Below are positions 27,643 to 37,691 of a stretch of 64,000 nt of DNA, piece by piece; positions within the stretch are counted from its first letter, which is position 1; each line of letters opens with the position of its first letter. The stretch is from Thalassotalea agarivorans (lineage in GTDB: Bacteria > Pseudomonadota > Gammaproteobacteria > Enterobacterales > Alteromonadaceae). Below the pieces are notes generated by a model. It had not been told where the DNA came from, searched no databases, and saw only the letters and a program-made list of their open reading frames with translations. Made by a program: the position numbers and the translations under genes. Location of the stretch: positions 2,767,046 to 2,831,045 of the forward strand of contig NZ_AP027363.1 of assembly GCF_030295955.1 (NCBI RefSeq), given 5' to 3'.

Positions 27643-28983
27643 ATGAAAAGAACCATTTCATCTTTACTAATTGGTTTGGCTTGGATTGCCCCATCTTCAG
27701 CAGAAGATCTAAAAACAGTTTATGAACAAGCAAAAGCAAATGACCCGGTTGTGCTTAAAGCGCAAGCGTTGTATTTGGCTTCAGAAGAAAGTGTTGATGT
27801 AGCGCGTTCAGTGTTATTGCCGCAAATCAACGCAAATGCTAGCGCAGGCTTTAGCAGCACAGAATCTGATCGTCTCGGGACTGTCATTGAATCTGAAGGT
27901 ACCACGGTAGGCTGGGGTGCCAGCCTAAACATGCAACTTTATCATCACGATTCTTGGTTAAACATGGACATTGCAGACATGCAAGCCCATCAGGCGGACA
28001 TTGCCTTTCAAGCAGCGAAGCAAGACTTGATATTACGCGTAACACAAGCCTACTTCGATGTGCTTCAATCTGAAGATGATTTAGAATTTGCAATCGCCGA
28101 AACAGCTGCCATCGAACGCCAGCTTGAACAAACTAAGCAAAGATACTCTGTTGGCTTAACGGCCATTACGTCGGTACATGAAGCACAAGCACAATACGAT
28201 TCTTCAGTTACTGAACAGATTCGAGCTGAAAACGAACTTGCGAATTCAAAAGAAGCACTCCGCGTGCTTACCAATGTTTACCCTGGTCCACTACATAAGT
28301 TAGATATCGCGAAGTTTAGTACGACACGGCCAACACCTGATAGTGCTGATGGCTGGCAGCAATATGCGGAAGATAAAAATTTAGACCTGATTTTTCAAAA
28401 AATTGGTGTCGATATTGCCAAACAAAACATCGACGCGACTCGCGCAGGTCATTACCCAACGTTAGACTTGGCCGCCACTTATGATTCAGATTCAACAGAA
28501 CCTGATGTAGGTAATGATTTTTACAACGACCAGTTGTTTGTTGGTGTGCAGTTCAACCTACCTATTTATTCAGGTGGTAGAACATCAAGTCAAACTGACG
28601 TCGCACAGAATCAATATGTTGCATCTAGCCAAGATTTAGCACAAACACATCGACAAGTTGTGCAAGTGGCACGCAATTCATATAACTTAGTGATTGCGGC
28701 TATCTCGGCGATTAGAGCATTCGAACAGTCGGTAGTTTCAGCAGAAAGTGCGCTTAAAGCGACACAAGCCGGTTTTGATGTAGGTACTCGTACAATCGTT
28801 GATGTTTTGGATAGTACACGTAATGTCTACAATGCCAAAAGAAATCTATCGTCAACACGTTACGGCTATATCAGCGCTATTTTAACGTTGAAACGTGCAG
28901 GGGGCATGATTACAGAGCAAGACCTGCTTGATATCAACAAAGGCTTAATTCCAGCAGAATTAGCGCCGCCAACAACGAATTAG
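27643..28983 (+). CDS. tolC: Outer membrane efflux channel TolC
   Basis: TolC is the trimeric outer-membrane exit duct for RND/ABC efflux and type I secretion. The 446-residue protein has a signal peptide (1-20, cut after PSSA) and two repeated helical-barrel halves, with the conserved QAYFDVLQSEDDLEFA and GTRTIVDVLDSTRNVYNAKR. Its position divergent from nudF matches E. coli. A strong terminator follows the stop. Confidence 0.94.
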   Translation: MKRTISSLLIGLAWIAPSSAEDLKTVYEQAKANDPVVLKAQALYLASEESVDVARSVLLPQINANASAGFSSTESDRLGTVIESEGTTVGWGASLNMQLYHHDSWLNMDIADMQAHQADIAFQAAKQDLILRVTQAYFDVLQSEDDLEFAIAETAAIERQLEQTKQRYSVGLTAITSVHEAQAQYDSSVTEQIRAENELANSKEALRVLTNVYPGPLHKLDIAKFSTTRPTPDSADGWQQYAEDKNLDLIFQKIGVDIAKQNIDATRAGHYPTLDLAATYDSDSTEPDVGNDFYNDQLFVGVQFNLPIYSGGRTSSQTDVAQNQYVASSQDLAQTHRQVVQVARNSYNLVIAAISAIRAFEQSVVSAESALKATQAGFDVGTRTIVDVLDSTRNVYNAKRNLSSTRYGYISAILTLKRAGGMITEQDLLDINKGLIPAELAPPTTN

Positions 28984-28999
28984 TTTTCTGTTTCAAACT

Positions 29000-29036
29000 A
29001 AAAAGCCCAAGACAATGTCTTGGGCTTTTTTTATGA
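29000..29036. terminator. Bidirectional terminator between tolC and hldE
   Basis: Arms AAAAAGCCCAAGACA and TGTCTTGGGCTTTTT (29000-29014, 29016-29030) form a long stem flanked by A and T runs. It serves tolC on the plus strand and hldE on the minus strand. Confidence 0.9.
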
Positions 29037-30467
29037 CGTTTCGGCGTTATCTTTTATCACTTGGATAATGTTTGATGTTGATATGCCTGCTTCAAAATTA
29101 AGCACCTGCACGTCACCACCGTTAGCAAAGACTTCTTTAGCCCCTGCAATTTCATCAACATGGTAGTCACCGCCTTTAACAAGAAGGTCTGGTAAGATAT
29201 CTGCAATCAGTTGTTGCGGCGTATCATCAGAAAAACTTACAACCCAATCGACTGCGGTAAGCCCGGCAAGCACTTCCATGCGCTGAGCTAAAGGATTAAC
29301 CGGACGAGACTCGCCTTTCAACGTTCGCACCGAATCGTCTGAGTTTACGGCAACAATTAATCGATGCCCCATCTCTGCCGCTTTGTTCAAATAAGAGACA
29401 TGTCCCGCGTGTAATATATCGAAACAACCGTTGGTCATTACAATGCGCTCACCCTTTTCTTGCGCTGTTTGCACAAGCACTTTCAATTGCTCTTTTGAAA
29501 CAACTCCTGATTTAGTGGCATGCCATAAATCATTTCTCGAACGCAATTCATCTTTAGTTACGTTTGATGTCCCGAGCTTACCTACTGCTATTCCCGCAGA
29601 CAAATTAGACAGCGTTGCGGCTTGCTGCAGATTAGTTGACGCAGCGATAGCTATCGCCATAGTTGCGATAACAGTATCGCCGGCACCTGTGACATCAAAA
29701 ACATCTTGTGCTTGAGTAGGAATATGAAAAGGTGGTTTGTTAGGTTCAAATAACGTCATACCATGTTCACTACGCGTTAATAGAAGCGCACTGAGCGAAA
29801 AGTTATTAAGCAACCGTTGCGCCTTTTCAGTTACAACCTGCTCTGAATCGCATTTACCCATAATGCGTTCAAATTCCGACATATTAGGCGTGAGTAAATT
29901 AGCGCCTCTGTATTTATCAAAAGAGGGACCTTTTGGGTCAACTAACACCGGAACTCCTTGTGCAGTTGCTAATTCGATCAATTCGCGACAATGCGATAAA
30001 GTTCCTTTGTTATAATCTGACAAAACAATTAAATCATGTGTTGCTAGCAGTGCTTGAGCAACCGTTACCAGTGATTCTTTTGAAAGCTCATGCATAGGTT
30101 CTTCAAAATCAACACGTAACATCTGTTGGTGGTGGCTAACAACTCTATGTTTGGTAATAGTTGGAACATCTGGAGAGCGAATAAGATGATGCGTGATCCC
30201 TTGTTCGTTTAACAGCGATTGCACACTATCCGCGGCTTCATCTTGACCAACTAGTCCTATCAAGGTTGCTTGCCCACCAAGGGCTTGAATATTAGAAGCG
30301 ACATTAGCTGCACCGCCAAGCCTGTCTTCACTTTGTGCTACATTTACAATGGGTACTGGTGCTTCTGGAGAGATTCTGTTGGAGCTTCCATGCCAATAGC
30401 GATCAAGCATAACGTCGCCAACTACCAGTACGTTTACCTGAGAAAATTCAGGAAGTTCTACTTTCAT
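29031..30467 (-). CDS. hldE: Bifunctional heptose 7-phosphate kinase / heptose 1-phosphate adenylyltransferase HldE
   Basis: HldE makes ADP-heptose for the lipopolysaccharide inner core. The 478-residue protein has an N-terminal PfkB-type kinase (1-320; GAANVASNIQALGG, DVTGAGDTV) and a C-terminal nucleotidyltransferase (about 340-478) with the motif NGCFDILHAGH. Length matches E. coli HldE (477). An AAGGA site lies nine bases before the start. It is divergent from the LpxL-like acyltransferase gene, so two LPS-related genes may share a control region. Confidence 0.96.
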   Translation of the reverse strand: MKVELPEFSQVNVLVVGDVMLDRYWHGSSNRISPEAPVPIVNVAQSEDRLGGAANVASNIQALGGQATLIGLVGQDEAADSVQSLLNEQGITHHLIRSPDVPTITKHRVVSHHQQMLRVDFEEPMHELSKESLVTVAQALLATHDLIVLSDYNKGTLSHCRELIELATAQGVPVLVDPKGPSFDKYRGANLLTPNMSEFERIMGKCDSEQVVTEKAQRLLNNFSLSALLLTRSEHGMTLFEPNKPPFHIPTQAQDVFDVTGAGDTVIATMAIAIAASTNLQQAATLSNLSAGIAVGKLGTSNVTKDELRSRNDLWHATKSGVVSKEQLKVLVQTAQEKGERIVMTNGCFDILHAGHVSYLNKAAEMGHRLIVAVNSDDSVRTLKGESRPVNPLAQRMEVLAGLTAVDWVVSFSDDTPQQLIADILPDLLVKGGDYHVDEIAGAKEVFANGGDVQVLNFEAGISTSNIIQVIKDNAETS

Positions 30468-30521
30468 CCTTAGTTCCTTAATGGATATAATATGGTTAGT
30501 GTAACATGATATGGGCCGATT

Positions 30522-31460
30522 GTGAGTAAAAATAAAGTCTTACAACCTAATTTTAAAGTGTCTTTTCTTTTGCCAAAGTATTGGTTAACTTGGCTCGGTG
30601 TAGTTGTTCTTTATTCCATTTCTTGGCTCCCCTATAAACTCCAACTAGCAATGGGACGCGGTCTTGGTTTGATATTTTACCGCATTGGCTCAAAACGCCA
30701 GCATGTCGCGCGCACCAATTTAAAGCTATGCTTTCCAGAAAAATCTGAACAAGAAATCGAATTTTTACTCAAAGAAAACTTCAAAAACACCGGTATCGCT
30801 TTATTTGAAACGGGCATGGGTTGGTGGTGGCCAGATTGGCGGGTTCGCAAACATGCCACAATTGAAGGTGTCGAGCATTTAGAAAAAGCTCATGCTGAAG
30901 GTAAAGGCGTTTTAATGATTGCAATGCATTATCTTAGCGTTGAAATTAATTGCCGCTCTATTGGCTTTGGACACCCTATGGTGGTGTTTTATCGCCCGCA
31001 CAACAACCAATTAATGGAGTATTTCCAGTTCAGAGGCCGTGGTCGCTCGAATAAATACATGCTAGGAAAACGCGATGTTAAAGGACTTATAAAGGCGCTA
31101 CGCGATGGCGAAGTCTGTGTTTATTTGCCTGATCAGGACTACGGTAGAAATAAAAGCATGTTTGTACCGTTTTTTGCGGTACCAGATGCGGCAACTACCA
31201 TGGGAACACTTATCTTTGCTAGGCAGCCTGATATAGAAACAGTAATGGTAACGCCAACAAGAAACGACGACGATTCTGGTTATACGCTGACTATATCGCC
31301 CCCGTTTAAGGACTTCCCGACAGGTGACGATGAGCAAGATTTAATTAGAATAAACCAAGAGTTAGAAAAGGCGATAAGCTACAAGCCTGAACAATACATG
31401 TGGCTTCATAGACGTTTCAAAACACGTCCTGATGCTGACGCGCCCTCTGTCTATAAATAG
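30522..31460 (+). CDS. LpxL/HtrB-family lipid A acyltransferase
   Basis: This 312-residue membrane-associated acyltransferase (LpxL/LpxM family) adds a secondary acyl chain to lipid A. It has an N-terminal membrane segment (about residues 17-40) and the HX4E catalytic motif in IAMHYLSVEINCR. VCVYLPDQDYGRNKSMFVPFF and the C-terminal YMWLHRRFKTRP are family hallmarks. The GTG start at 30522 fits the expected N-terminus. Which acyl position it serves cannot be told from sequence alone. It is flanked by minus-strand hldE and glnE. Confidence 0.9.
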   Translation: MSKNKVLQPNFKVSFLLPKYWLTWLGVVVLYSISWLPYKLQLAMGRGLGLIFYRIGSKRQHVARTNLKLCFPEKSEQEIEFLLKENFKNTGIALFETGMGWWWPDWRVRKHATIEGVEHLEKAHAEGKGVLMIAMHYLSVEINCRSIGFGHPMVVFYRPHNNQLMEYFQFRGRGRSNKYMLGKRDVKGLIKALRDGEVCVYLPDQDYGRNKSMFVPFFAVPDAATTMGTLIFARQPDIETVMVTPTRNDDDSGYTLTISPPFKDFPTGDDEQDLIRINQELEKAISYKPEQYMWLHRRFKTRPDADAPSVYK

Positions 31461-31473
31461 GCGAACTAACTGC

Positions 31474-34335
31474 TTAATGTTTTGGTGTTACAAGTGCTGG
31501 TAAATACTGATGGCATATTGAGAGTACTTGTGTCGCTAAACGTTCAAATGAAGCCTTTTCTAGCATCCGCTGACCACCTCTTAGCGTCGCATGATGACCA
31601 GCATCCCTTAATTGACAGTAGCTTTCTATCAATAACAGTGCTTCTGATTGTGCAATAACTCCTGTGCTTGCAAGCGCTTCAAACATTCTTACATTATCAC
31701 TGTATTCGTAAATGACGGGATTCTTTTTGCTATATGCCAATACCAGGTATTGCGCTAAAAATTCTATATCTACAAGTCCACCAAGCCCTTGTTTAATATC
31801 TATGTGGTCCTCGGATGATTTGTCCAAATGGTCTCGCATTTTTGCGCGCATAGTGGCTACGTCCGCCGAAAGAGAGTCCAAGTCCCGTTCAAGTGAGAGT
31901 ATATTGCCCCTAATGTCATCGAATCGTTTCAAAATACTTTGATGCCCAAAAATACACCGAGCACGCACTAAGGCTTGATGTTCCCATGTCCAAGCCTCAT
32001 GCATCTGGTAATGTTCATAGGTGTCTACATGAACAACGAGTAGACCTGAATTACCAGAAGGTCTTAACCTTAAATCAAGTTCATATAAAATACCTGTTGC
32101 CATACGTGTGTTGAAAATATGCATCACACGTTGTGCCAATTTCAAATAAAATTGGCCGGCAGACACGGTATTCGTGCCGTTAGTGAATTCATTCACATCT
32201 CGATCATGAACAAAGACTAAATCTAAATCGCTACTATAACCAAGCTCAATGCCACCCACTTTGCCATAACCAATAACACCAAACCCTTTCTCATCAGTAC
32301 CTTCCAAAGACGCAGGAATGCCAAACCGTTCACTTACCTGTTGCCAAGCTATTTGTATCACCTCGTCTAATATTGCACTAGCAAGCGCGGTTAGGTGATC
32401 ACTCACTTGCATAATAGGTAATACGCCAGAAATATCTGCAGCCGCAATACGCAATGACTGTGCTTTTTTGAAATGACGTAACTGTTCCATTTGCGCTTCT
32501 AAATCTTCCTCTGGAATTCGCAGCATAACTTCTCGAATATCCAAGGCATATTGCGCTAACTGTGGGGGGTTATGCAGCAGTTTTGGATCAAGTAGTTCAT
32601 CAAGTAAAATTGGGTACTGTGCGATTTGCTCTGCAACCCAATCGCTAGCTGAACATAGCTTGATGAGCTGCTTTAGCGCCCCTTCATTCTCAAAAAGAAG
32701 CTCCAGATAAGCCGTACGAGTTAGTACTTTCCGAACAATGTTAAACAACAAATTGAGCGTAGCAACACTGGCCTTTACTTCGATCAAATGCCAAAACAAA
32801 ATAGGAACAAGCTTATCAAGCACCTGCCTGCCGCGCTGACCTATGGCGCGCTTGCTCACTTCCAACTGGAAGTCTTTGACGGTTGCCCAATATTTATCGC
32901 TATCAGTTTTGGTGACGAACTCTTCGATATACTCAATCGCGGTTTCATCATCCCAATTGTTATTCCAAAGGAGCTGCCACTTCTCCTCTTTCGCCTCAAT
33001 ATTGGGTGTTTCTTCACCTATAAGTAGATGAAATTCTTGATGCACCGCCGTGGTATGCCGTGAGAGCAAACTCAAAAAATCAGACCAAGTGTCGATAGAC
33101 AATACGTTAAGTAGACGAGCTTGATTGAGCGCGTCATCAGGCAAAGTTTGCGTTTGTTTATCCGCAAATGCTTGAATCGCATTTTCAACCCGCCTCAAAA
33201 ACAAATAGGCGTCAGTCAATACACCAGCAGTTTGTGCTGAAACCACCTCTTTTTGTTTCAACATGTCTAGTGCGTTGAGCAAATGCCGTTGCTGCAGCTG
33301 TGGCACACGACCGCCTCTAATCAATTGAAATACTTGTACAATAAACTCAATTTCTCTGATACCGCCAAGGCCTAGTTTAATATTGTTTTTAAGCTGCTTT
33401 CGTCTCACTTCCTGTGCAATCATTAGTTTCATTTTGCGCAAGCTATCGATAACACTAAAGTCGATATATCGCCGATATACAAAGGGTTTAAATAATGATG
33501 TTAGTGCCTGATTATGTTCTGGTGTGACAACACGTGCTTTGAGCATGGCATACCTTTCCCAGTCCCTACCCTGCTCTTGATAGTAGTCTTCCATTGCGCT
33601 GTAAGTAAGTACTAACGGACCGCTTTCACCAAAAGGTCTCAACCTCATATCCACACGATATACAAAGCCATCGATTGTCTGCTGGTGAAGCGCCGCAATG
33701 AGTTTTTGTGCTAGACGCGTAAAAAAGGTTTGAGTGTCTAGCGTCTTGCCACTACCTTGTGTTTCGCCCACTTCGGGATAACAAAATATCAAATCGATAT
33801 CAGAAGAAAAGTTGAGTTCTCGACCACCTAATTTGCCCATACCAAGCACAGAGAGCTGCTGAACATTTCCATGTTTATCTATAGGTGTTCCCCATTTTTC
33901 ACAACAAAATGTCATCAGCCAATCTCTAGCAGCAACGATAAGCGCGTCAGCTAAACTAGACAAATTTGCCAGAGAGACATGAATAGGTGCATCAAACACT
34001 AGGTCACCAATAGCGATTTCGGTTAGCTTTTGATGGCGAAAAATACGCAGTTGTTGATGTAAACTGCTTTCAGAATCACAATTTGAAAGCAGGTCTTTTA
34101 GCTCAGATAAATAGCTTTCAATCGTTGATTGAAAGGATTGTTTTTGAATGATGGAAAATACGGCGTCAGGTTGCGATAACGCTGTTTGCAGTATGTAGTC
34201 ACTGAGTGTGATTGCGCGCTTAAAGTCAGCCAAATCTTGCGCTGACAGTTGCTCGGTAACCCCTTCATCATACTTATCAATAAATTGTTGCCATGCGTTA
34301 CTTTGTTGTGCATCAAGTTGTACCTGCGCAGACAT
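31474..34335 (-). CDS. glnE: Bifunctional glutamine synthetase adenylyltransferase/deadenylase GlnE
   Basis: GlnE adenylylates glutamine synthetase when nitrogen is plentiful and removes AMP when it is scarce, under PII control. The 953-residue protein (E. coli 946) has two nucleotidyltransferase domains: LGMGKLGGRELNFSSDIDLIF in the N-terminal deadenylase half and GYGKVGGIELGYSSDLDLVF in the C-terminal adenylylase half. GGAG precedes the start. It lies between hldE and ygiF, as in E. coli but with extra plus-strand genes between. Confidence 0.96.
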   Translation of the reverse strand: MSAQVQLDAQQSNAWQQFIDKYDEGVTEQLSAQDLADFKRAITLSDYILQTALSQPDAVFSIIQKQSFQSTIESYLSELKDLLSNCDSESSLHQQLRIFRHQKLTEIAIGDLVFDAPIHVSLANLSSLADALIVAARDWLMTFCCEKWGTPIDKHGNVQQLSVLGMGKLGGRELNFSSDIDLIFCYPEVGETQGSGKTLDTQTFFTRLAQKLIAALHQQTIDGFVYRVDMRLRPFGESGPLVLTYSAMEDYYQEQGRDWERYAMLKARVVTPEHNQALTSLFKPFVYRRYIDFSVIDSLRKMKLMIAQEVRRKQLKNNIKLGLGGIREIEFIVQVFQLIRGGRVPQLQQRHLLNALDMLKQKEVVSAQTAGVLTDAYLFLRRVENAIQAFADKQTQTLPDDALNQARLLNVLSIDTWSDFLSLLSRHTTAVHQEFHLLIGEETPNIEAKEEKWQLLWNNNWDDETAIEYIEEFVTKTDSDKYWATVKDFQLEVSKRAIGQRGRQVLDKLVPILFWHLIEVKASVATLNLLFNIVRKVLTRTAYLELLFENEGALKQLIKLCSASDWVAEQIAQYPILLDELLDPKLLHNPPQLAQYALDIREVMLRIPEEDLEAQMEQLRHFKKAQSLRIAAADISGVLPIMQVSDHLTALASAILDEVIQIAWQQVSERFGIPASLEGTDEKGFGVIGYGKVGGIELGYSSDLDLVFVHDRDVNEFTNGTNTVSAGQFYLKLAQRVMHIFNTRMATGILYELDLRLRPSGNSGLLVVHVDTYEHYQMHEAWTWEHQALVRARCIFGHQSILKRFDDIRGNILSLERDLDSLSADVATMRAKMRDHLDKSSEDHIDIKQGLGGLVDIEFLAQYLVLAYSKKNPVIYEYSDNVRMFEALASTGVIAQSEALLLIESYCQLRDAGHHATLRGGQRMLEKASFERLATQVLSICHQYLPALVTPKH

Positions 34336-34467
34336 CGAGCTTCTCCATCAATACTCAGTAAAATAATAGGCTATTGATATAGTTCAAATTTCGCCAAAAA
34401 ATATGCTAATTTAAGAATACCACTTTTTAAAGGGCTAGCCGTAAAAAGTTAGCGCAAGCTATTGTCC

Positions 34468-35370
34468 ATGAATCCGTTTATAACTATTACTAACTTTACT
34501 AGTCATCAAGTACTGTTGCTTTTCGCCGACTTCGTATTGGCCCTTATGCTGCTTTTTGCTACTCGTATTTTTCTCAAATCTCGCGTCAAATCAAAGCCTG
34601 AGGATATGCTAGCGTCTCAAGACAACTTCGCTTACGGCATTAGCTTTGCTGGAAGTTTAGTGGCGATGGCAATCATCTTAAGTGGTGCCATTTCAAGTGG
34701 CATGCGATCAGATTTTATTGAAGATTTCTCTCGTATGCTCAGCTATGGCATTTATGGTCTGATTTTAATTCGCGTGGGAACCTATTTATTCGACCGCATT
34801 GCCCTAAATCAGCTCGACAAATGGCAAGAGCTTTATAATAAAAACATCAGCGTGAGTATTGTCGACGCGGCAAGCGCCATTGCTATTGCCATTGTTATTC
34901 GCGAATTATTGATTTGGGTCCATGGATTAAGTGTTTACACTGTCATTGCCGTAACGGTCGGCTTCGTTATTGCGTTTTGTGTCCTGATTATCGTGACCAG
35001 AATGAAAGAAAAAGAGTACGCAAAAAACAATCAAGCAGATTCAATGCAAAAGGCCTTTAAACTTGGGCAGGAAGCACTTGCGCTTCGATTTTCTGGACAA
35101 TTGATTAGTACTTCGTTAGCTGTCTCTGCAGCAGGTCAATTTTTTATTTTTGACCCGGCTACCCTAGTCTCTGCGCTGCTTGGCTGGAGCGCTATTGCTT
35201 TGATCATGATACTACTGGTATCAACAATATCACGTATTGCAAAGCACTTTATTCTTTGGAAGGTCAACCTAGTGACTGAGGTAGATCATCAACACAATAT
35301 CGGTGTCGCTAGTATCGAAATGGCCACCAGTATCTCAATCGCGTTAATTCTGACCTCTTTAATCGGCTAG
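34468..35370 (+). CDS. DUF350 family membrane protein
   Basis: I start at ATG 34468; a TTG at 34462 is also possible. The 300-residue protein is a tandem of two DUF350-like halves with about eight membrane segments. The repeated units begin NFAYGISFAGSLVAMAIILSG and NIGVASIEMATSISIALIL. DUF350 proteins (YjfL/YshE type) have no established function. The last 12 bases overlap the end of convergent ygiF. Confidence 0.8.
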   Translation: MNPFITITNFTSHQVLLLFADFVLALMLLFATRIFLKSRVKSKPEDMLASQDNFAYGISFAGSLVAMAIILSGAISSGMRSDFIEDFSRMLSYGIYGLILIRVGTYLFDRIALNQLDKWQELYNKNISVSIVDAASAIAIAIVIRELLIWVHGLSVYTVIAVTVGFVIAFCVLIIVTRMKEKEYAKNNQADSMQKAFKLGQEALALRFSGQLISTSLAVSAAGQFFIFDPATLVSALLGWSAIALIMILLVSTISRIAKHFILWKVNLVTEVDHQHNIGVASIEMATSISIALILTSLIG

Positions 35371-36870
35371 CCAATATGGTTGTTGCTCGAGCGCATTTAG
35401 CCTCGAGCTCTCCAAGGCCACGAGTAGTTTACTTAGCTTAGTACTTTGCCATTTTAAAAGCTTTTGTTCAGGGGTATCTAGGGTCAACAATTGTTGATGT
35501 AACAGCCACAGCACTTCAAGTTCGCTTATACCTTGTTTGATATCCAACCACGGGTTGCGAAACTCTAATCGCGCGGCTTTATCAAATAGGTTTCCAAACC
35601 AGCAGCCGGTCAACAGACTTCTCACCACAAGCTTATGCCGCTCGAGATACTGCTCAACAGGCAAAGGTGTTTGGCTTGCCATCGCAGGGATAAGGTTTTG
35701 AAAGTGAACATCTAAACACGCTCTTGCCACGTCAAATGTTTTTTCATTTTTTGGATTTACCGTAACACCATTGTTTTCAATAGCTAAAACAAGCTTTAAC
35801 AATTCAAGCAGTAGCTGATTAAATGATTGGCTATGCAAAATTTGAATAACGCTGTCCGCTTCTGGCAGTGCTTGTTGCTCTAGATCCAATTGTTCGATTA
35901 ATTGCTCACTGTATTCTATTTTACGGCGAAAATTTCCGGTTTTGTTGGTCAACTCATTTAAATACGTCGCTTTGTCTACCCAAGAAAATTGCTGCATAAA
36001 TGCGCTAAGCTGTTCTCGAAGCACTAAAACTTGCGCAGGCAACGCTTGCTCAAACATCCAGAATCCATGACGCATGATGGCAAGCATTTCAGTCATTTTA
36101 ACTAAATAAATCAACCTAGGCCGCTGTGTATAGGCGTTAATCAAACCATGTAATTGCGCCAAGCTCTCGCTGATTGCTTTGCTAAATACCGAATCTAAGG
36201 TATCACTAGGTTTTACTGCGATTAAACTAAGCGGTGTTAAATCGGGCTCAATTGGCCGACGATGAAAGAGTGCATAACCACGAGCGGCTTTACTGACGTT
36301 GCCAACACGAAGCGGTAAAAATTCAAACAACTTTTCGGCTAACAAAAATAAACTTTCACGAGCACCTGAAAGCAGTTCAAGCTCTATCTCGTTAATTTTC
36401 TCATTGCCATTGTTACTAGAAATAGAGCCGCTGTCATAAGCGAGTTCTATTGAACCTCCAGCAATGTTTTCTACCGTAAATACCTGACGCACAAAATGCG
36501 TGTCAAAGAGTGGCGTAAGTTGCTCTTGAATGAGCTGGCATTGACTAGCGTCTTGCCAAAGCTGTTCTGGGAAAAGCGCGAGCTCAGGCACAGAGCCTGA
36601 TATTTCAACATTGTATTCTGGTCTTGAGTGCAAACCAGAAACAACTTGCCCTCTGGTTTTAATCGTCTGCTCTTGGAAAGTACTATATGTTCGGATTCTC
36701 AGACCATAGTCAAGCTGACGCAGTTTAAGATCTGGCGTATCAAAATAGGTATTTTTAAGTGTTTTTTCTTCTTCTTTAAATGTGAAATTATGATGGGTCA
36801 GACATTGTCTGATGTTATCTGCAACATTTTCACCTTGAACCAAAAACTTCAGCTCTATTTCAGTGTCCAT
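35359..36870 (-). CDS. ygiF: CYTH and CHAD domain inorganic triphosphatase YgiF
   Basis: This 503-residue protein has an N-terminal CYTH triphosphatase domain (1-200; it starts MDTEIELKFLV with the EIELKF signature, and basic residues GLRIRTY and TIKTRG line the tunnel). A C-terminal helical CHAD domain (about 220-500), thought to bind polyphosphate, follows. E. coli YgiF hydrolyses inorganic triphosphate. Order glnE-ygiF-ygiM is as in E. coli. It is convergent with, and overlaps by 12 bases, the DUF350 gene. Confidence 0.9.
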   Translation of the reverse strand: MDTEIELKFLVQGENVADNIRQCLTHHNFTFKEEEKTLKNTYFDTPDLKLRQLDYGLRIRTYSTFQEQTIKTRGQVVSGLHSRPEYNVEISGSVPELALFPEQLWQDASQCQLIQEQLTPLFDTHFVRQVFTVENIAGGSIELAYDSGSISSNNGNEKINEIELELLSGARESLFLLAEKLFEFLPLRVGNVSKAARGYALFHRRPIEPDLTPLSLIAVKPSDTLDSVFSKAISESLAQLHGLINAYTQRPRLIYLVKMTEMLAIMRHGFWMFEQALPAQVLVLREQLSAFMQQFSWVDKATYLNELTNKTGNFRRKIEYSEQLIEQLDLEQQALPEADSVIQILHSQSFNQLLLELLKLVLAIENNGVTVNPKNEKTFDVARACLDVHFQNLIPAMASQTPLPVEQYLERHKLVVRSLLTGCWFGNLFDKAARLEFRNPWLDIKQGISELEVLWLLHQQLLTLDTPEQKLLKWQSTKLSKLLVALESSRLNALEQQPYWLAD

Positions 36871-37097
36871 ATAGTGGTAATTTGACGAGTTTTTTCTTAT
36901 GCGTTTAACTAAACATACAAAAGCTTTGTCATCCCCGCAAATAATTCACGTTAATTGCTTAAAAAAAAAGCAAACAAACCTTATTTTACACGCTTTTTCG
37001 CTACAAACTTGCTATAAATAAAGCAACGTTCTAATATCGTGGCTTATCTACGAAAAACACTCTAGTTTAAAGCTCACACGCTTTTCTTGGTTTAAAT

Positions 37098-37688
37098 ATG
37101 AAAAATGTAAAGCAAATCATTATTGCTTGGACGCTGGTGCTGAGCGCACTTTTTAGTTTTGGTGCTAACGCGCAACAAGGCTATGTCATTGATGACTTAT
37201 TTATCTACATGCACTCTGGTGCAGGTAATCAATATCGTATCGTGGGTACGGTAAACGCCGGTGCTGATGTAAAACTAACTGGTCAAGTGGCTAATGGTTA
37301 TACTCAGATCATCACAGATAAAAATGTAACCGCTTGGGTCGAATCAAAGTTTGTTACCCGTACAGCAGGTATTCGTGTTGCCTATGCTCACTTAAACAAT
37401 CAACTTAAAGAGAGCAATTCAGGTATCAATGCGTTATCAAGCAAATTAGAAAGCGCTCGCGATCAAGTCATTACACTGAAGAGTGAAAATACTGACTTGA
37501 CGAATCAAATCGCTCAACTAACCACAGAGTTAGCACAAGTAAAAAGCGATATGAAAAGCCAAGACAGTAGTTTGATCAATCATTGGATGATGCGTGGCGC
37601 AATGATTCTTGGTGTTGGATTGATATTAGGCCTTGTGCTTCCTCGTTTAGGAGGAAGCAAAAAACGTCACTCACAGTCTTGGAAATAG
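37098..37688 (+). CDS. ygiM: SH3 domain protein YgiM (TIGR04211)
   Basis: This 196-residue envelope protein has a signal peptide (about 1-25, ending SFGANA), a bacterial SH3 domain (27-92; YVIDDLFIYMHSGAGNQYRIVG), a coiled coil (about 95-155) and a C-terminal membrane span (about 167-185, MILGVGLILGLVL). This architecture defines the YgiM/TIGR04211 family. In E. coli ygiM precedes cca; here cca is 10 kb away. Its stop is only three bases from the stop of the convergent glycosyltransferase. Confidence 0.9.
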   Translation: MKNVKQIIIAWTLVLSALFSFGANAQQGYVIDDLFIYMHSGAGNQYRIVGTVNAGADVKLTGQVANGYTQIITDKNVTAWVESKFVTRTAGIRVAYAHLNNQLKESNSGINALSSKLESARDQVITLKSENTDLTNQIAQLTTELAQVKSDMKSQDSSLINHWMMRGAMILGVGLILGLVLPRLGGSKKRHSQSWK

Positions 37689-37691
37689 AAC

